Positions 21,316 to 33,130 of a stretch of DNA of 64,000 bases are shown here, one piece after another (within the stretch, counting starts at the first letter, position 1; the number at the start of each line of letters is the position of its first letter). The stretch is from Aulostomus chinensis (lineage: Eukaryota; Chordata; Actinopteri; Syngnathiformes; Aulostomidae). The notes beneath the pieces are model-generated. The model had not been told where the DNA came from and searched no databases. It saw only the letters and a list, made by a program, of their open reading frames with translations. Location of the stretch: positions 29,996,420 to 30,060,419 of the forward strand of contig JBBMOA010000004.1 of NCBI GenBank assembly GCA_037954235.1, in the 5' to 3' direction. The translations under genes were made by a program, and so were the position numbers.

Positions 21316-22680
21316 TTGTTCTCAACACAAAGAAAGATTCCATGCTCAAACTGCCAACTCTGTAAAAAAAAAAAAAAAAAATTTTTTACAAATCTCAGTT
21401 TATTTCTTCATGAAGATCTGAATGAGGCAATCAGCACCAGAGCACTAAAGTTAAAATTAGTAACACCGTCACTAACGATGGATTTATTTGACCCAATGTA
21501 GTTTTCCTGATCAAATATAGTTTTCATCAAAATATATTATTTTTATTATTATTTCCCAATATGCAACGTCACATAAATGAAAAAATGGAGGACCCTATAA
21601 AATGACCTGACGTCAGTGTTCAAGGGTGAAGTCATTTTTGGATTGAAGAAGAGTTCATCCAGCTTTTTTTGCCTCGTGTCTCTGAACCAGCTCATTTGTT
21701 GTGTCCACGCAGAGAGAGAGGATAAATGTGATCGTGGAGAAGTCCTTTTGTTCTTCAACTGGTCCAACTTGATGGTGAGTCTCCTTTTATCAAGGATTAC
21801 TGAATGCTTGTGTTATTTATGGCATTGTAAACACTTTATAAACCCTTCATTCAGAGCTGTAAAGAACCTTTAACCTCATATCCCAGACATCAAAGTGGGC
21901 CACTAACTGGTGAGATGAAGCTATGCTATGCTGCTACATTCTGAAGAGGTAAAGTAGCAGGTTCTGAGAGTGATGGCTAACCTGGATGTGTTCATCTCCT
22001 ACTTTAATATCAGCGTCCCAACTTGGAGCTCTGACCACCTCCAGCTTTTTGTTCCTGTTTCTGCTTCAGTCAACAGGGAACTCAAACCTGCAATAGAATC
22101 ATCAACAACAATGGAATAGAAAACAGAGGAAGACAAAATATCATAAACTTACTAAGCTGAGAAATGTTCATGAAGAATAAATGCACACATTATGATTGAG
22201 GCCAGAAACTAAAACTCCACACGAAATGTATTTTGACATGTAGGGATAATGAACTTGAATGTGTTGAAATAGCAGATGAATGAATCCACTATCACAAGAT
22301 GGCGTCACAGATCCTGATGCTCTGAGCAGGAAACACCAAGCAAAACATGACTAAAAAGCTCCTGTCTTTCCCTCCATGAAAAACTGTGGCACTGATGAGA
22401 AGAAGGATCCCAGCGTCCTCTGAGGATCCATCGCCGCACCATTCGGTAGAAGGATGATAGGGTCGGCACCAGGAGAAACCCTTGTGTCTCCGATGCAGGG
22501 AAGATGGAGCACTGAAGAGGCCACATTGTGGCGTCCTGAAGAGGACATTTGGTGGAGCCTGAGACAGCAAACATCATGCCGCCCTTCATCAGAAGAACCA
22601 CAGCACCAGAAGAAAGAATCCTGGCAGTGACGACAGGGAGGATCAGGGTGTCCTCCTCACCACCACCTTTAAACCTTCAA
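21316..22680. repeat. Block D copy 1
   Basis: The stretch 21330-22320 is repeated at 31566-33120 (with a 590-bp insertion there). The stretch 22260-22600 is repeated inverted at 47250-47600, and 21720-22250 inverted at 47600-48120. Minus-strand frames at 22292-22601 are shared by the copies but are not recognisable proteins. Confidence 0.8.
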
Positions 22681-23073
22681 ATGAACTTTCAAAAGCTTCA
22701 GAGTGGAGAATGATTTTTTTTTAACCTTTTTTTTTTGTTTTCCCTTTAATTCTCATTTGTGCGATTGTCTGGTTCATTAGAAATAAACACTGTCTGCTGG
22801 GTTTAAGTTGACTGTGATTCTCTTTTTGCATGCAAGTTGAAAGTTATGCCAATAAAAACCACAAGTATTTGAAGACCAAAGGAAGAACCCCCAAGGTCAG
22901 GACCCTGAGATCAAAGTGATCGCTCTGATCTCAGAGGTTTGGGATATTTCACATCCCATGGCCCTTCAAATAAGAGCCCTGTGTCACTGTCTACAAGTTT
23001 TAAACCGTATTTGTTTGTGAAAATTAAAACCAGACGACCACTGTGGTCCTGTTTACACGGTAAGTAAAGCCCA
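22681..23073. other. Intergenic, no gene seen
   Basis: A T-rich tract is followed by sequence without recognised features leading up to the tRNA-like cluster. Confidence 0.45.
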
Positions 23074-23145
23074 GATGCCATGGTGGACCTGATAGCACCC
23101 TGGACTTTGAATCCAGTGACCTGAGTCCAAGTCTCAGTTCCAGCA
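23074..23145 (+). pseudogene. tRNA-Gln (TTG)-like pseudogene
   Basis: The middle is well preserved (TAGCACCCTGGACTTTGAATCCAG, with TTG as anticodon). The acceptor stem is lost and the D-arm reads GGTGGACCTGATAGC. The B box is GAGTCCAAGTC. I infer an inactive copy. Confidence 0.7.
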
Positions 23146-23648
23146 GGTTTCCTGCAGCCTTCAGAAGAGCTGCTATGTTTCTCTGTAGTTAACAAAGTGA
23201 TGCTCTCAGCAGGTTGAGGGCACCACCAACAAGGGAGGTTATGAAACTCTGACTTCCTTCTTGTCAAACAGAAAACTCATAAGTCATTTGAGTAAAGTAC
23301 ATCATATTCCTGACATCAAAGTAGTTAGTGAAGTGTAGGAAGAAGGTAGGAGATCTCCAACGGGATCCTTCTTTCCTCTGTCCTCCTTGGATCTCAGGGA
23401 TCATCACAGTCAAGTAAGTAAGCAGTAATTAGCTGATAAATTAAGGAAGGCCTGGCCAGTCTTTGCTCACAGGTCATACGATGTCGTTAGAAAGTCCTGA
23501 ATTAATCTGGAGTTCCATGATTTCCTTGTGGTTCATGTTCCTTTTGGCAATGTAGTCTGGAACAAGAGCAAGATGAACCTCCAAATAGCAACAGTTTGGA
23601 TTGCAGGTGATGTCAAGTTGTATTTTGAGGAAACTCCTCCTTGTGTTT

Positions 23649-23719
23649 GGCTCCATGGTGTAATGGTGAGCACTCAGGACTCTGAATCAGTGGTCAGAGT
23701 TCAAGTCTCAGTGGGACCT
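23649..23719 (+). pseudogene. tRNA-Gln (CTG), probably damaged
   Basis: A 71-nt tRNA-Gln-like sequence (GGCTCCATGGTGTAATGG head, anticodon loop CTCTGAA, GAGTTCAAGTCTC T-arm). One base is missing on the 3' side of the anticodon stem, leaving only two good pairs. The acceptor stem still pairs. Confidence 0.7.
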
Positions 23720-23962
23720 TCCTGCCTGGAATGTGTCCCATGGAACAAACTGATAAAGAGATATTATGTGGTTCTAATGTTCTGGTTCATTTCTTTTCCT
23801 TTAGAAAAATGAAATTCATTTCTTACTGCCATGAACACAGACTGTGTGTTTAATGTTAACAATAAATGCAACAACTCAGGAGCCAGTCGCTCCTGTGGAA
23901 AAAATTCTACTTTGTCAATGAATTAATTCATTTCATATTGCAGTCTGCGACTTTAAGTTTCT

Positions 23963-24045
23963 GTCAGGATGGCCGAGCTGTCTAAGGCGCTGCGTTCAGG
24001 TCGCAGTCTCTCCTGGAGGCGTGGGTTCAAATCCCACTTCTGACA
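23963..24045 (+). tRNA. tRNA-Leu (anticodon CAG)
   Basis: An 83-nt class II tRNA with acceptor GTCAGGA/TTCTGAC, anticodon loop TTCAGGT, long variable arm and B box GGTTCAAATCC. The D-loop has GAGCTGTCTAAGG where GAGTGGTCTAAGG is usual. TTTT follows 7 nt downstream, making this the only tRNA here with a nearby consensus terminator. Confidence 0.9.
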
Positions 24046-24209
24046 AAGGATGTTTTCTCCACATTCCTATGCATCCACAATGGAAACTTCCAAACCAAGT
24101 TGAAGCTGCTCTCCACTGATGGGAGTGAGTGGTCGTCTGCCAAAGTGGGTTGAACTGGCAGCAGAGGAGGCAAACGAGTTTCCCTGTGACATTCCAACAT
24201 CAGCCTGGT

Positions 24210-25190
24210 TTCCTCCAACATGGAGCAGCCACCAAAATCTAACTACAAATGTTGGATCAAAGTCTACTGAAGAAATGCATTTTCTTTCAATTCACATTTT
24301 GTCCATTAACTTCATAATCAGAGTCGCCATCTCATCACATGACTAAAGTTTGGGTTCTGTATTGGTGGTAAAATATCCTTCCATGCCCCTCACTAGTTTG
24401 CACACAGAAAAGCATATTTTACTGGTTTCAAATCTCTTAGCGTGTTCTCTCTCTTAAACCAGCTGTGGCAGCTTTCATTGTGTGATTTATTTTGAAATAT
24501 AAATATGGAACAGAACCATTGGAATAAGATGTCAGGACATTTGAAGGAATGTAAATCTCCTGTTGAAATGTTGCAGTGTGCAGCTGAGGCTCTCTGGCAG
24601 TGGCACAAGGAGCCACAATGGCAGAACCTGGACCCTCCTGGAGGAGAACCACAGGTGAGGGCCTTCTTGGCTCCAGATTGATGGAAATCAAGTGTCTGAG
24701 GCTGTCAGCAGCCATGAAGTTGATCTGGTTGGGCACTGGTATTTTTTCTTGCTGCAGCTCAGGAGTGATTCAGGAGAAAAGTTTCAGAACAGCCAAGATT
24801 GGGGACTGGAATTTTAAAATTTCCCCTGGAACCAGACAACCTTGGAAGGTAAAACCTCACATCATAGCCACTCAGATACAGCAGCAGAAAGAAGCTGTCA
24901 TCTACCCTGACAGTCAGAGCATCAAGTCAAGAAAACATCAACCATCTTGTAGTTCCAAACCTTCACCTGTCAGATTCAGCTACTTCTTATTGTGGGACTT
25001 TAAATTTGAACACAATGGAATTTGGACAAGTTTTCCTTCAAGTCCAAACATCATCGTCCAGCCTCCAACCAGAGGTCCATCAGTTATCATGGGAGCCACA
25101 TGTGGAGTCTGGATTCTTTTCTAGAATGTGACGGCAATGACAGTCCTGCCAAGTGACATCACTGACATGAATGGATGACTTCAGTCACAT
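24210..25190. repeat. Block E copy 1
   Basis: The block is repeated at 57096-57967 with high identity. Its central part recurs inverted at 57968-58069 plus 59795-59850. Reading frames such as 24600-25124 (+) are shared between copies. A possible splice donor (CAGGTGAG) and acceptor (TTGCTGCAG) occur, but I recognise no protein. Confidence 0.8.
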
Positions 25191-25250
25191 GACTGGATGA
25201 CTTCAGTCACATGACTGGATGACTTCAGTCACATGACTGGATGACAGTGT
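25163..25250. repeat. 22-bp tandem repeat (CACATGACTGGATGACTTCAGT)
   Basis: About four head-to-tail units. A related two-unit version with CACGTG instead of CACATG lies at 47198-47246 and forms a perfect palindrome. Confidence 0.9.
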
Positions 25251-25671
25251 AGATGCCAATGTAGAGGTTGGGGAAACAGTCTCTGAGAATCCAGCTTGAA
25301 CCAACGCCCTCCTTGTTTTTCAAAAACCCAAACAGCGACCATCAGTCTCCCTCCAATCCTGTACTTGGGTTCAATGTTGCTGTTCCATTTAGCAGCAGTA
25401 GGTGTCGCTGTGATACCAGGTTCAGTTCAAGAGTCCCAACTCCAGCTCATGTTGGTGACCTCAGTGGCAGGGGAAAATGGCGCTTCAGTGGATCATGTGG
25501 ATCAACTCATGTCTGTCCTCACTGCTCCACAGGTCTGTCAAATGTTCTGTAAAATAGTTTGAGCACAGCAGAGATGCTAGATTAGGAGTTGATGGGAGTT
25601 GTTGCAGATACCAGTGTCCAAAGTCCAGCTTGAACCCAGTTTGTGCAGTTATTGGTCAAGCAAGCAGAGAT
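25250..25671. other. Intergenic, no gene seen
   Basis: Two overlapping frames of about 90 codons lack any recognisable motif. The end (25590-25671) is duplicated at 38998-39090. Confidence 0.45.
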
Positions 25672-26588
25672 TCTTTTTGACAAGAATTTTTACTTTCGTC
25701 TTAGTTATCGTCAGTCATCAAAGACTGGATTCAGTTAAATTCCCATCTTAGCCTTTTAGTTTAGAAAAGTTTTAGTTTAAATTTAGTCTTTTGTCTTAAG
25801 TTTTATTCTCATTTTAGTCTGAAGCAATGTTTTATTTTCCTGAGATGTTGCAAAGGGATATGTGATGTTCTATAAACCTCCATACAAAGCAAACATGAAA
25901 CTGTCATTTAAACTGAGATTGAAGCACATTGCTCTTGTCAATAAGGATCATGATCATAATAATGAAACGTCAGAAGCCTGTTAGAAAAAGTGCAAGTTCT
26001 TGTTTATTTTCTGTATTTGACTGACAAGCCACAAGAGTAACGCTCCAGCTGCGGGATGGCGGGCCTTCAGGTGTCTTTTCAAACTGGTCGTGTTTTTTCC
26101 ACTAATCTAAGATCCACAACGCTCCCCATCCTTGTCAGGAACAACACACTCCGTCTTCTGTTCAGCAGGATGATAACAGAAATGCGTCCATAAATCCGCT
26201 CGTCTTTTTCTTCCAACTTTCCACGCTGCCGCCACAGGTGAAGGTCTGCTGCTCGTCTACACAGCGTCTCTGCAACGTGCACTGACACACCGCGGAGGGC
26301 GGGGCGGGTGTGGGGTCGGGGCCGCCAATCAAAAAGTCGGACTGAGAGGTCAAATTAGTTTTGAGATGATTAATTGGTTAAAAAGAAAAGAAATCAAGGC
26401 ATTAAGGATGGTTGTAACCCTGAGAGTCCGACCGGCCGCCGTCATCCTTTTCATCACGTTTTTACTCGTCAGCTTATAGTGAACAGCGATTTTGTTTTAA
26501 TTTTCGTTGTCAGTACTTATTAGTATAGTATAGTATTTAAGTTAAATAAAGTGTAGTCAATGAAAAATTTTCCTTTCAAAATTAACAC
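25672..26588. mobile_element. Insertion relative to paralogue at 39 kb
   Basis: In the copy at 38998-39130 the sequence AGAGATTCTTTT runs directly into CACTGCCAAGC. Here about 910 bp intervene. The insert starts and ends with TTTAGTCTT/TTTTCGTTGTCAG-like repeats known from dispersed vertebrate elements. It holds a CG-rich core. No coding sequence or clean target duplication was found. Confidence 0.55.
26040..26450 (-). promoter_or_regulatory. CG-rich core with GC box and CCAAT box
   Basis: GGGCGGGGCGGG and GCCAATCA lie together at about 26298-26332 in an otherwise AT-rich context. The core sits inside the insertion described above, so it is probably the internal promoter or 5' end of that repeat. 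Orientation is uncertain. Confidence 0.35.
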
Positions 26589-27720
26589 TGCTGCCAAGCT
26601 AAAGTGACTTCTGTCAACAAAGGTAAACATACAAAAGGATATTTCTACTGTCAGTTCAAGATTTTTATCAAACTCCTTTTTCATAGCTTCAACCTTCCTC
26701 TTGTGTTAGCTTTCTGTTCCCATCTCTGATGTTAACAGGTCGGTTTTGACCCACGTCTTCAATCAGCTGTCAAATAAACTAAAAACAATTTTCTATCATC
26801 CAAATTGTTTCCATCTCTTGGTTTCCTTGTTAGGCTTCCTTATCCATGGAAATATTGATTGGAATATTTTGTTGTGGGCCTCTGGACCTTTTTTTAGTCA
26901 GTAAACCCTCGATTTCAGTTAAAAAATGATCAAATGAACCTCAAGAAAATCATAGAAATAAACAAAAGGTTGTTGTGTTTTCTGACCATTACTGAGGGGT
27001 GTTAGAACACATCTCTGACATGGATTGGTTTTATTTATTATTCATTTTAATATTATTAACTATTGTAACATCCATGGTGTTATGGGTCAGTTTCGACCCT
27101 CATATATTTACTTCAAGAAAAAGGAAAAAAGTCTTTTTTTCAGCAACAGAACTTTAATACAAACACAAAATGAAAAGCAGAACAAGCCAGAACCCAAAAT
27201 ATGGATTTGCAAGGTCGAACAAACAACAACCAGTCAAGCAAACCAAACCAACAGAAACCAACTACTGGTTCAAAACCAGTAAAAAACAAAAATAGAGGAA
27301 AAGTCTCTGTGTGTAAGAACATGCATGTGTATGTGTGTGTGTTTAGATGTGTGTGTGTCAAAAACTGACACACTTTATTTTTTTGACAACATGAGCCAAC
27401 AGTGGTGGTGTCTGTCAAAGAGGTGGAGCTCTGTCCTTCACCTGCAAGATTTCAGCAGGCAGCTCAGGTCTAGTTTTCTTCACTGTGCCACCATGATAAG
27501 TTTCCTCCTGAGAAGTTCTTGTCCAAGGTCATAGCTGGTAAAAGAATTGTCACAGTGATACTGGGACCCTGCAGTCCAGTCGTCATATCCAGGACCACAC
27601 TGGACATGGCCGTCTTTGTTTGTTTTGTTGTTGTGCAGGTCGATGGGAAAACCAAATGAGGATCCCCTGAAGCTCCCATGACTGGGAGAGGAGCTGCTGT
27701 CAGTGGGTTGCTGACAGTGC
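26589..27720. repeat. Blocks F and B, copy 2
   Basis: The stretch 26590-27110 matches 39090-39595 and 45487-45800, and 27150-27640 matches block B (1600-2110, 45850-46340). The copy ends at about 27640, where the others continue into a GT tract. Confidence 0.8.
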
Positions 27721-28434
27721 ACTTCTGACTTCAGGTTTGGCTCTAATTGTTGCTTTATCGTCTTATTTTGATCACTGGGTCCAGACAGACCCTCACTATT
27801 TTATCATTCAGTGAAAAACATTTGTTTGTTTTATTTTGTTGAACTAGAGGTTCCTGCCAAAGTCAGAAAGCCTTGATGCAATAAACAAATTGATGTGCTT
27901 CTTTGATGCATTTAAAACCTCCAAACAGGTCACACAGGAGGAAGGTTAAATCATGTGACCATCATTATAACAGCTGTTGACCTTGTTTGAACTATTTGAT
28001 GGTGCTAAATATTGCCAGCTTGCTAACGTTAACTAGCTAACGTTAGCTAGCTAGCTAATATTATTTTCTAACTTCAGGCCTAAATTTGGGATTGATTGTG
28101 AAAATTGTTCACCTCACCTTTGTCAGCACCAGGTTTAGTCTTGATGATGTCATTGTAACTGCCTTTCTGATTCTAAAATATAATGCATCCAAGAATAAAA
28201 ATGTAAAACTGCCCCTCCATGGAAATATCATATTTAATATATTGCAATATTCTTTTCCAGTATACTTCACTATATTTTTGTTTTATCAGAGAGACTTTAA
28301 TGTCTGTCTTTGGTTTCTAAACTCTGACTCTCCTGTTATTGGTGCTGACTGAATTCTACCACCTGACAGACTGGGAAGGCTCATATTTGTGATGGATCCA
28401 TAAATATAGGAAGGTCTTGTTTCAATGAATTGGT
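27721..28434. other. Intergenic with a palindromic AACGTT/GCTAGC tract
   Basis: At 28021-28060, GCTAACGTTAACTAGCTAACG and GCTAGCTAGC-type repeats form overlapping palindromes. No gene was seen. The stretch 27940-27990 recurs at 62430-62480. Confidence 0.6.
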
Positions 28435-28990
28435 GTGAAATAACTTGTTATTTTGTTCGTGGTTGTCAGGGTGACTCGTGGTGTCGGGGCTCCACTGATG
28501 TTGGCATTTTGTCGTGGTTGTGCACGTGTGCAACTCAAGGTGAACGTACTCACAGTTGATTGAAGCAACTCAGATCAGCTGTTCTGGAACCAGATACTCA
28601 GAGTTTCCCATCTCAGAGTGTCAACTCAGGAGTGATTGAGGAGAAGAGTTTCAGAACAGCCACAGTTGGGGGACTTCCATCCAGCCATCCATTTTCTATC
28701 CCTGTAAGGGAGTTCAGGGATCTGGAGCTGCTTCGTTCAGGTGGATCCAGAACACAAGATGGGTGTCAGTCAGGACACCAGAAGGAGACCAGCATCTGGA
28801 AGGTGAAGTGCTTTAATCTGACACCGTTGTGTCAACAGTTCTGAAATAAGAACAAAAATAAACAGTATTATTTCCACCTCATACTCCTGCATATATTCAA
28901 GTGAACAGGGAACACCAATTCATGCACAACTTCTCCTGTGTGTTCATCCACAGTCACTGAACAACAACCAAACCAAACAAAAGGGGGTTT
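28435..28990. repeat. Block G copy 1
   Basis: The stretch 28435-28690 matches 60430-60705, and 28860-28990 matches 61180-61300. At the second locus an unrelated 480-bp segment lies between the two parts. Confidence 0.75.
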
Positions 28991-29119
28991 GCTAGCGTGG
29001 CGTGCTGAGGTAGAAAGGAGCTGTACAAATTGAGTCCTTTTACCATTTCTTTCCTGGGTGCTTCTGGCAGTGCTGTCGTCACTTCCTGTGACCGTGGGAG
29101 GAAAGGGGTCCCCCTTCAG

Positions 29120-29410
29120 AATAAGTTTAATATCATTATGTTACTTCCTCTTCAACATGCCTTTAGCAGACCAACTCCCTGAATAGCACAGTGAGGTGGT
29201 GTGGTTTTAAGGTGCTGGATGAAGACTCCAGTCTCTGAGGAGACACAACTTCTTGCATGTTGGTGCCCCATCACACACAACAGGTGCACTTGTACTCTTT
29301 TCACCTCTGACCCACAAACATTCCACCAGTGAACGTCCAGAAATTGAAGCATAAACAGTTCAGCAACAATGAATTCTTCAAATCCTCCTCTGAAATAAGA
29401 GATGAATCTT
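29120..29410. repeat. Block H copy 1
   Basis: Partly repeated at 35118-35260 and inverted at 37890-38045. No gene is present. Confidence 0.7.
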
Positions 29411-29519
29411 TACCTGCTGAGGCCTGCTTCAGAGAAAATTATGAAACCTTCAACACTCACATTCCTGTTCTTGTCACAATCCTGCTCTCCTCAATCAAGG
29501 CCTGTTCAATAAATGGTAG

Positions 29520-29591
29520 AGCAGAGTGGAGCAGAGGAAGCGTGCTGGGCCCAGAACCCAGAGGTTGATGGAACAAAACCATCCTCTGCTG
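29520..29591 (+). pseudogene. Initiator tRNA-Met-like gene with anticodon CAG
   Basis: The body matches vertebrate initiator tRNA-Met (AGCAGAGTGG start, GGGCCC...ACCCAG anticodon stem, TCCTCTGCT end). The anticodon is CAG instead of CAT. The D-arm has GTGGAGCAGAGG and the T-arm GGTTGATGGAACAAAACC with several changes. A second, 5'-truncated copy at 34888-34947 has the same anticodon. Probably inactive. Confidence 0.75.
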
Positions 29592-29754
29592 AAAGAAAGG
29601 AGCAAAATAAACCTGATTGTTTTGAAATGTGAGTCTGTTAAAAAGAGGTAGAAATGGTGATGTAGTCAGTTGTCCCTTTTGTTTTATTACAGAGACCTCA
29701 TTGTTAATTAAATAATTTTAATTCTTTACTTGAAGTTTCATGCTGTTTCGACTG

Positions 29755-30660
29755 AAAAAGGCGAGTTCCTGGAGAAGATCTTCCAGGGCGTCCAGGTTAA
29801 AGCGGTGCCCCAGCTGGCACCAGGTGCTGACCCAGGTCCTGCATGTGAGATACTGTCAGTTCTGTTCTGCCCTGCTCACAACCACAGGCTGGTGTTGAGG
29901 CCTGCAGCAACCAGGGCCCCAGTCACCAAGTGTATAAAGGCTGGTCATTGTGGCAGTGGGAGGAGTCAAAATGAAGACAGACCAATGTGAGCAGGACGTG
30001 ACTGCAAAAGTAAGAAGAACTTGACCATGTTTCCTACAGTACCCAGGAGGCTTGGTAGTTGTTGAAGGAAGCTCCAAAAGCAAAGAGCAGACAGCAGGAT
30101 ATAAAAAGAAAAGATCCAGACAATAAAACTACAAGTAGAAACAAGAAGAAATACTAAAAGCTTTGGAAAGATACTACAAGGTTGTATATACTCCTAAAGA
30201 GGGAAAGGAAGAATTAGAATGTGGATCAGATCAGCTGATTTTAATGTTAAGTCCATCCCTCCATCCACTTTCTATTCTTATCCTTTAAGGGTCACGAGGG
30301 GGGGGGGGGGGGGGGTCCCAGGTGACATTGGGCAAGAGGCAGGGTTCACCCTGGACAGGTCACCAGTCCATCAGGAGAAATGAGGTGGTCGGTATCATGC
30401 AACCTAAACTAAAACATTAGTCAGATCAAATTCAGGTTAAAGCAAGAGTCTCCAGATCAAAGTCAGAATTCCTGATGATGTCATCAGGGCTTTGACAGTA
30501 CCTAGAATTCTGTCTTTGATCTCAGGAGGACATGAAAGAAACACAATTGAGGAAAGTATAAGAGAGCACATTCAGCTTCATTAGAAACACTTGAACTGTT
30601 GAACAGTAGAATTTGTTTGAAACAGTTTACAACACTTAGTGACAGGATTGAAGAGGGAAG
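29755..30660. repeat. Block I copy 1 with G-tract and SINE-like fragment
   Basis: The block matches 35752-36625. It contains a minus-strand fragment of the SINE-like family at 30265-30372, interrupted by an uninterrupted G run (30299-30315). The corresponding G run is at 36327-36344. Confidence 0.8.
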
Positions 30661-30689
30661 ACTTTTCTACTTTAAATTTAATTCTAACT

Positions 30690-30990
30690 TCCAAGTCAAG
30701 TCAAGTCAATTTTATTTATAAAGTGCCAAATCACAACAGAAGTTATCTCATGACACTTTACAAGTTTATCTCATGAGATCGGTACCCTGGAAGGTATCAC
30801 CTTGATGCTTGATGTTCCTGCCTGTTAAAAGGTTTTGTCACCACTGTTGCAGGATGTGCTTGCTGATGGAGAATTGTTGGGTGTAGATTCATTGAAGGAG
30901 TTTGGTACTGGACCTGCTCTACCTGTAAAGAGTCATGAGATAACTTTTGTTGTGATTTGGCACAATATAAATAAAATTTACTTGACCAGT
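30690..30990. repeat. Interspersed N-repeat, two half copies
   Basis: A minus-oriented tail (TTTTATTTATAAAGTGCC, 30705 onward) faces a plus-oriented tail ending near 30985. They form a head-joined inverted pair of the repeat also present at 12679-12880 and 41860-42045. Confidence 0.6.
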
Positions 30991-31161
30991 GTTATTTGTG
31001 GTCTTTTGTTAATTTCATGCCACATGAAATTCTTATTGGTCACTTTTCTTGCGACAGTCTCACAGTGGCAAGACAAGAACACTTCTACTTTTGATGAGGA
31101 CAGTTTGTTCAACACTAAACTTCATCCAGTACCATGTTGTCAAACACTGGAACATCCACAG

Positions 31162-31234
31162 CACCTGAACAGGGACTTGAACCCTGGACCCTCAGATTAA
31201 AAGTCTGATGCTCTACCGTCTGAGCTACTCAGGC
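31162..31234 (-). tRNA. tRNA-Lys (anticodon TTT)
   Basis: A 73-nt tRNA, minus strand, identical in structure to the copy at 12433 except in the D-loop (GACGG). The acceptor begins GCCTGAG. No T4 run lies within 60 nt downstream. Confidence 0.87.
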
Positions 31235-31477
31235 TCTTTCTACAGTATTTAGACAGGAAAAGAAACACCTGTGAAGGTCAAACTGCTGCTTTCTTGACTT
31301 GTTCAATCCTCCATGTTAAAGTCCACCATGCTTTTGATTGGCTCTGATTCTCTGTGGCAAAATCCAACAAGAGGCTCCAAACATGTCTTGAATGTCATAA
31401 GAATGCACAGGACAAGATGGTAGTTTCCTTCACGTCTGCAGTTCCTCCACTGGAAAGTAAAGTCAATGCTGTTCCTC

Positions 31478-31550
31478 TGCTGAAACCTGGGATCGGACCA
31501 GGGACCTTTAGATCTTCAGTCTAACGCTCTCCCAACTGAGCTATTTCAGC
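31478..31550 (-). tRNA. tRNA-Phe (anticodon GAA)
   Basis: A 73-nt tRNA, minus strand, third copy. Position 7 region reads GCTGAAATAGC, closer to the vertebrate consensus than the other two. It shares the T55C change (GGTCCGATCCC). Confidence 0.87.
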
Positions 31551-31565
31551 TCTGAGTGAGGGCCC

Positions 31566-33130
31566 TGAAAGATTCAATGCTCAAACTGCCAACTCTGTAA
31601 AAAAAACTAACATTTTTACAAATCTCAGTTTATTTCTTCATGAAGATCTTAATGAGGCAATCAGCACCAGAGCACTAAAGTTAAAATTAGTAACACTGTC
31701 ACTAACGATGGATTTATTTGACCCAATGTAGTTTTCCTGATCAAATATAGTTTTCATCAAAATATATATTTTTTTATAATTATTTCCCAATATGCAACGT
31801 CACATAAATGAAAAAATGGAGGACCCTATAAAATGACCTGACGTCAGTGTTCAAGGGTGAAGTCATTTTTGGAATGAAGAAGAGTTCATCCAGCTTTTTT
31901 TGCCTCGTGTCTCTGAACCAGTTCATTTGTTGTCCACGCCGTTCCGTGTTTAACATGTTTTATGTAACATGAATAACATATTAATATACAAATATATACA
32001 TGACATAAATTATATATAGACACAGATAAACATCAATAACCAGTGAGAGAAGTCATGTGATTCTCCGACCTCTCTAAGCTGCATCGCAGTGCTGGAGGAG
32101 TGCTGACATCATCATTTATGGTTCCTTGCTGGATGAAGGCCTAAACTATGGAGTGAAATCTACTGCCTTGAACTCACTCTTCATTTCTGCTCAGGCTTTT
32201 CCTGCCAGCAAGGCAGTGGCAAGAAAAGCAGTCAGCTGATGTCCACAGCTCAACATGAGAAGGACACATTTCTTTTGAAGAAAAAACATTTCAAGGAGTT
32301 TTTCCTGCCAATACAGGACAACACCCACTCACAAACCAGTGCTGGACAAGTTCCTTCAAAGCTGTCATGCCTTATTTCTTACTTGTTACTGTCATTTTAA
32401 AATAATTGGTTCCATCACGATAGTGTCTGCCAGCGCTTGGTGACTGTACAGGAGGTCTGTGGACCGCAGGGCCACAACAAGCCCATTTCCTCAACTCTCC
32501 ATTGAGTACAGAGGTCCCCAAGTATGGACCAGTGAGGATAAATGTGATAGTGTAGAAGTCCTTTTGTTCTTCAACTTGTCCAACTTGATGGTGAGTCTCC
32601 TTTTATCAAGGATTACTGAATGCTTGTGTTATTTATGGCATTGTAAACACTTTATAAACCCTTCATTCAGAGCTGTAAAGAACCTTTTAACCTCATATCC
32701 CAGACATCAAAGTGGGCCACTAACCGGTGAGATGAAGCTATGCTATGCTGCTACATTCTGAAGAGGTAAAGTAGCAGGTTCTGAGAGTGATGGCTAACCT
32801 GGATGTGTTCATCTCCTACTTTAATATCAGCGTCCCAACTTGGAGCTCTGACCACCTCCAGCTTTTTGTTCCTGTTTCTGCTTCAGTCAACAGGGAACTC
32901 AAACCTGCAATAGAATCATCAACAACAATGGAATAGAAAACAGAGGAAGACAAAATATCATAAACTTACAAAGCTGAGAAATGTTCATGAAGAATAAATG
33001 CACACATTATGATTGAGGCCAGAAAGTAAAACTCCACACCAAATGTATTTTGACATGTAGGGATAATGAACTTGAATGTGTTGAAATAGCAGATGAATGA
33101 ATCCACTATCACAAGATGGCGTCACAGATC
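31566..33130. repeat. Block D copy 2 with 590-bp insertion
   Basis: The block matches 21330-22320 except that 31941-32530 is extra. The right part of the extra segment (32240-32540) is the reverse complement of 33170-33490, so the locus now contains an inverted repeat. Confidence 0.8.

Larger units (their letters stand above)
31005..31565. repeat. tRNA(Lys)-tRNA(Phe) unit, copy 3
   Basis: A direct copy of 771-1330. It breaks immediately after the tRNA-Phe 5' flank, where block D begins. Confidence 0.85.

Noticed and set aside
22292..22601. Overlapping minus-strand frames shared with 47281-47562
   Set aside because: Several frames are open in both copies because of recent duplication. No start context, splice pattern or domain supports a gene.
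24600..25124. 174-codon frame conserved at 57484-57969
   Set aside because: The two copies are near-identical at the DNA level from a recent duplication, so frame conservation is not evidence of coding. No motif was recognised.
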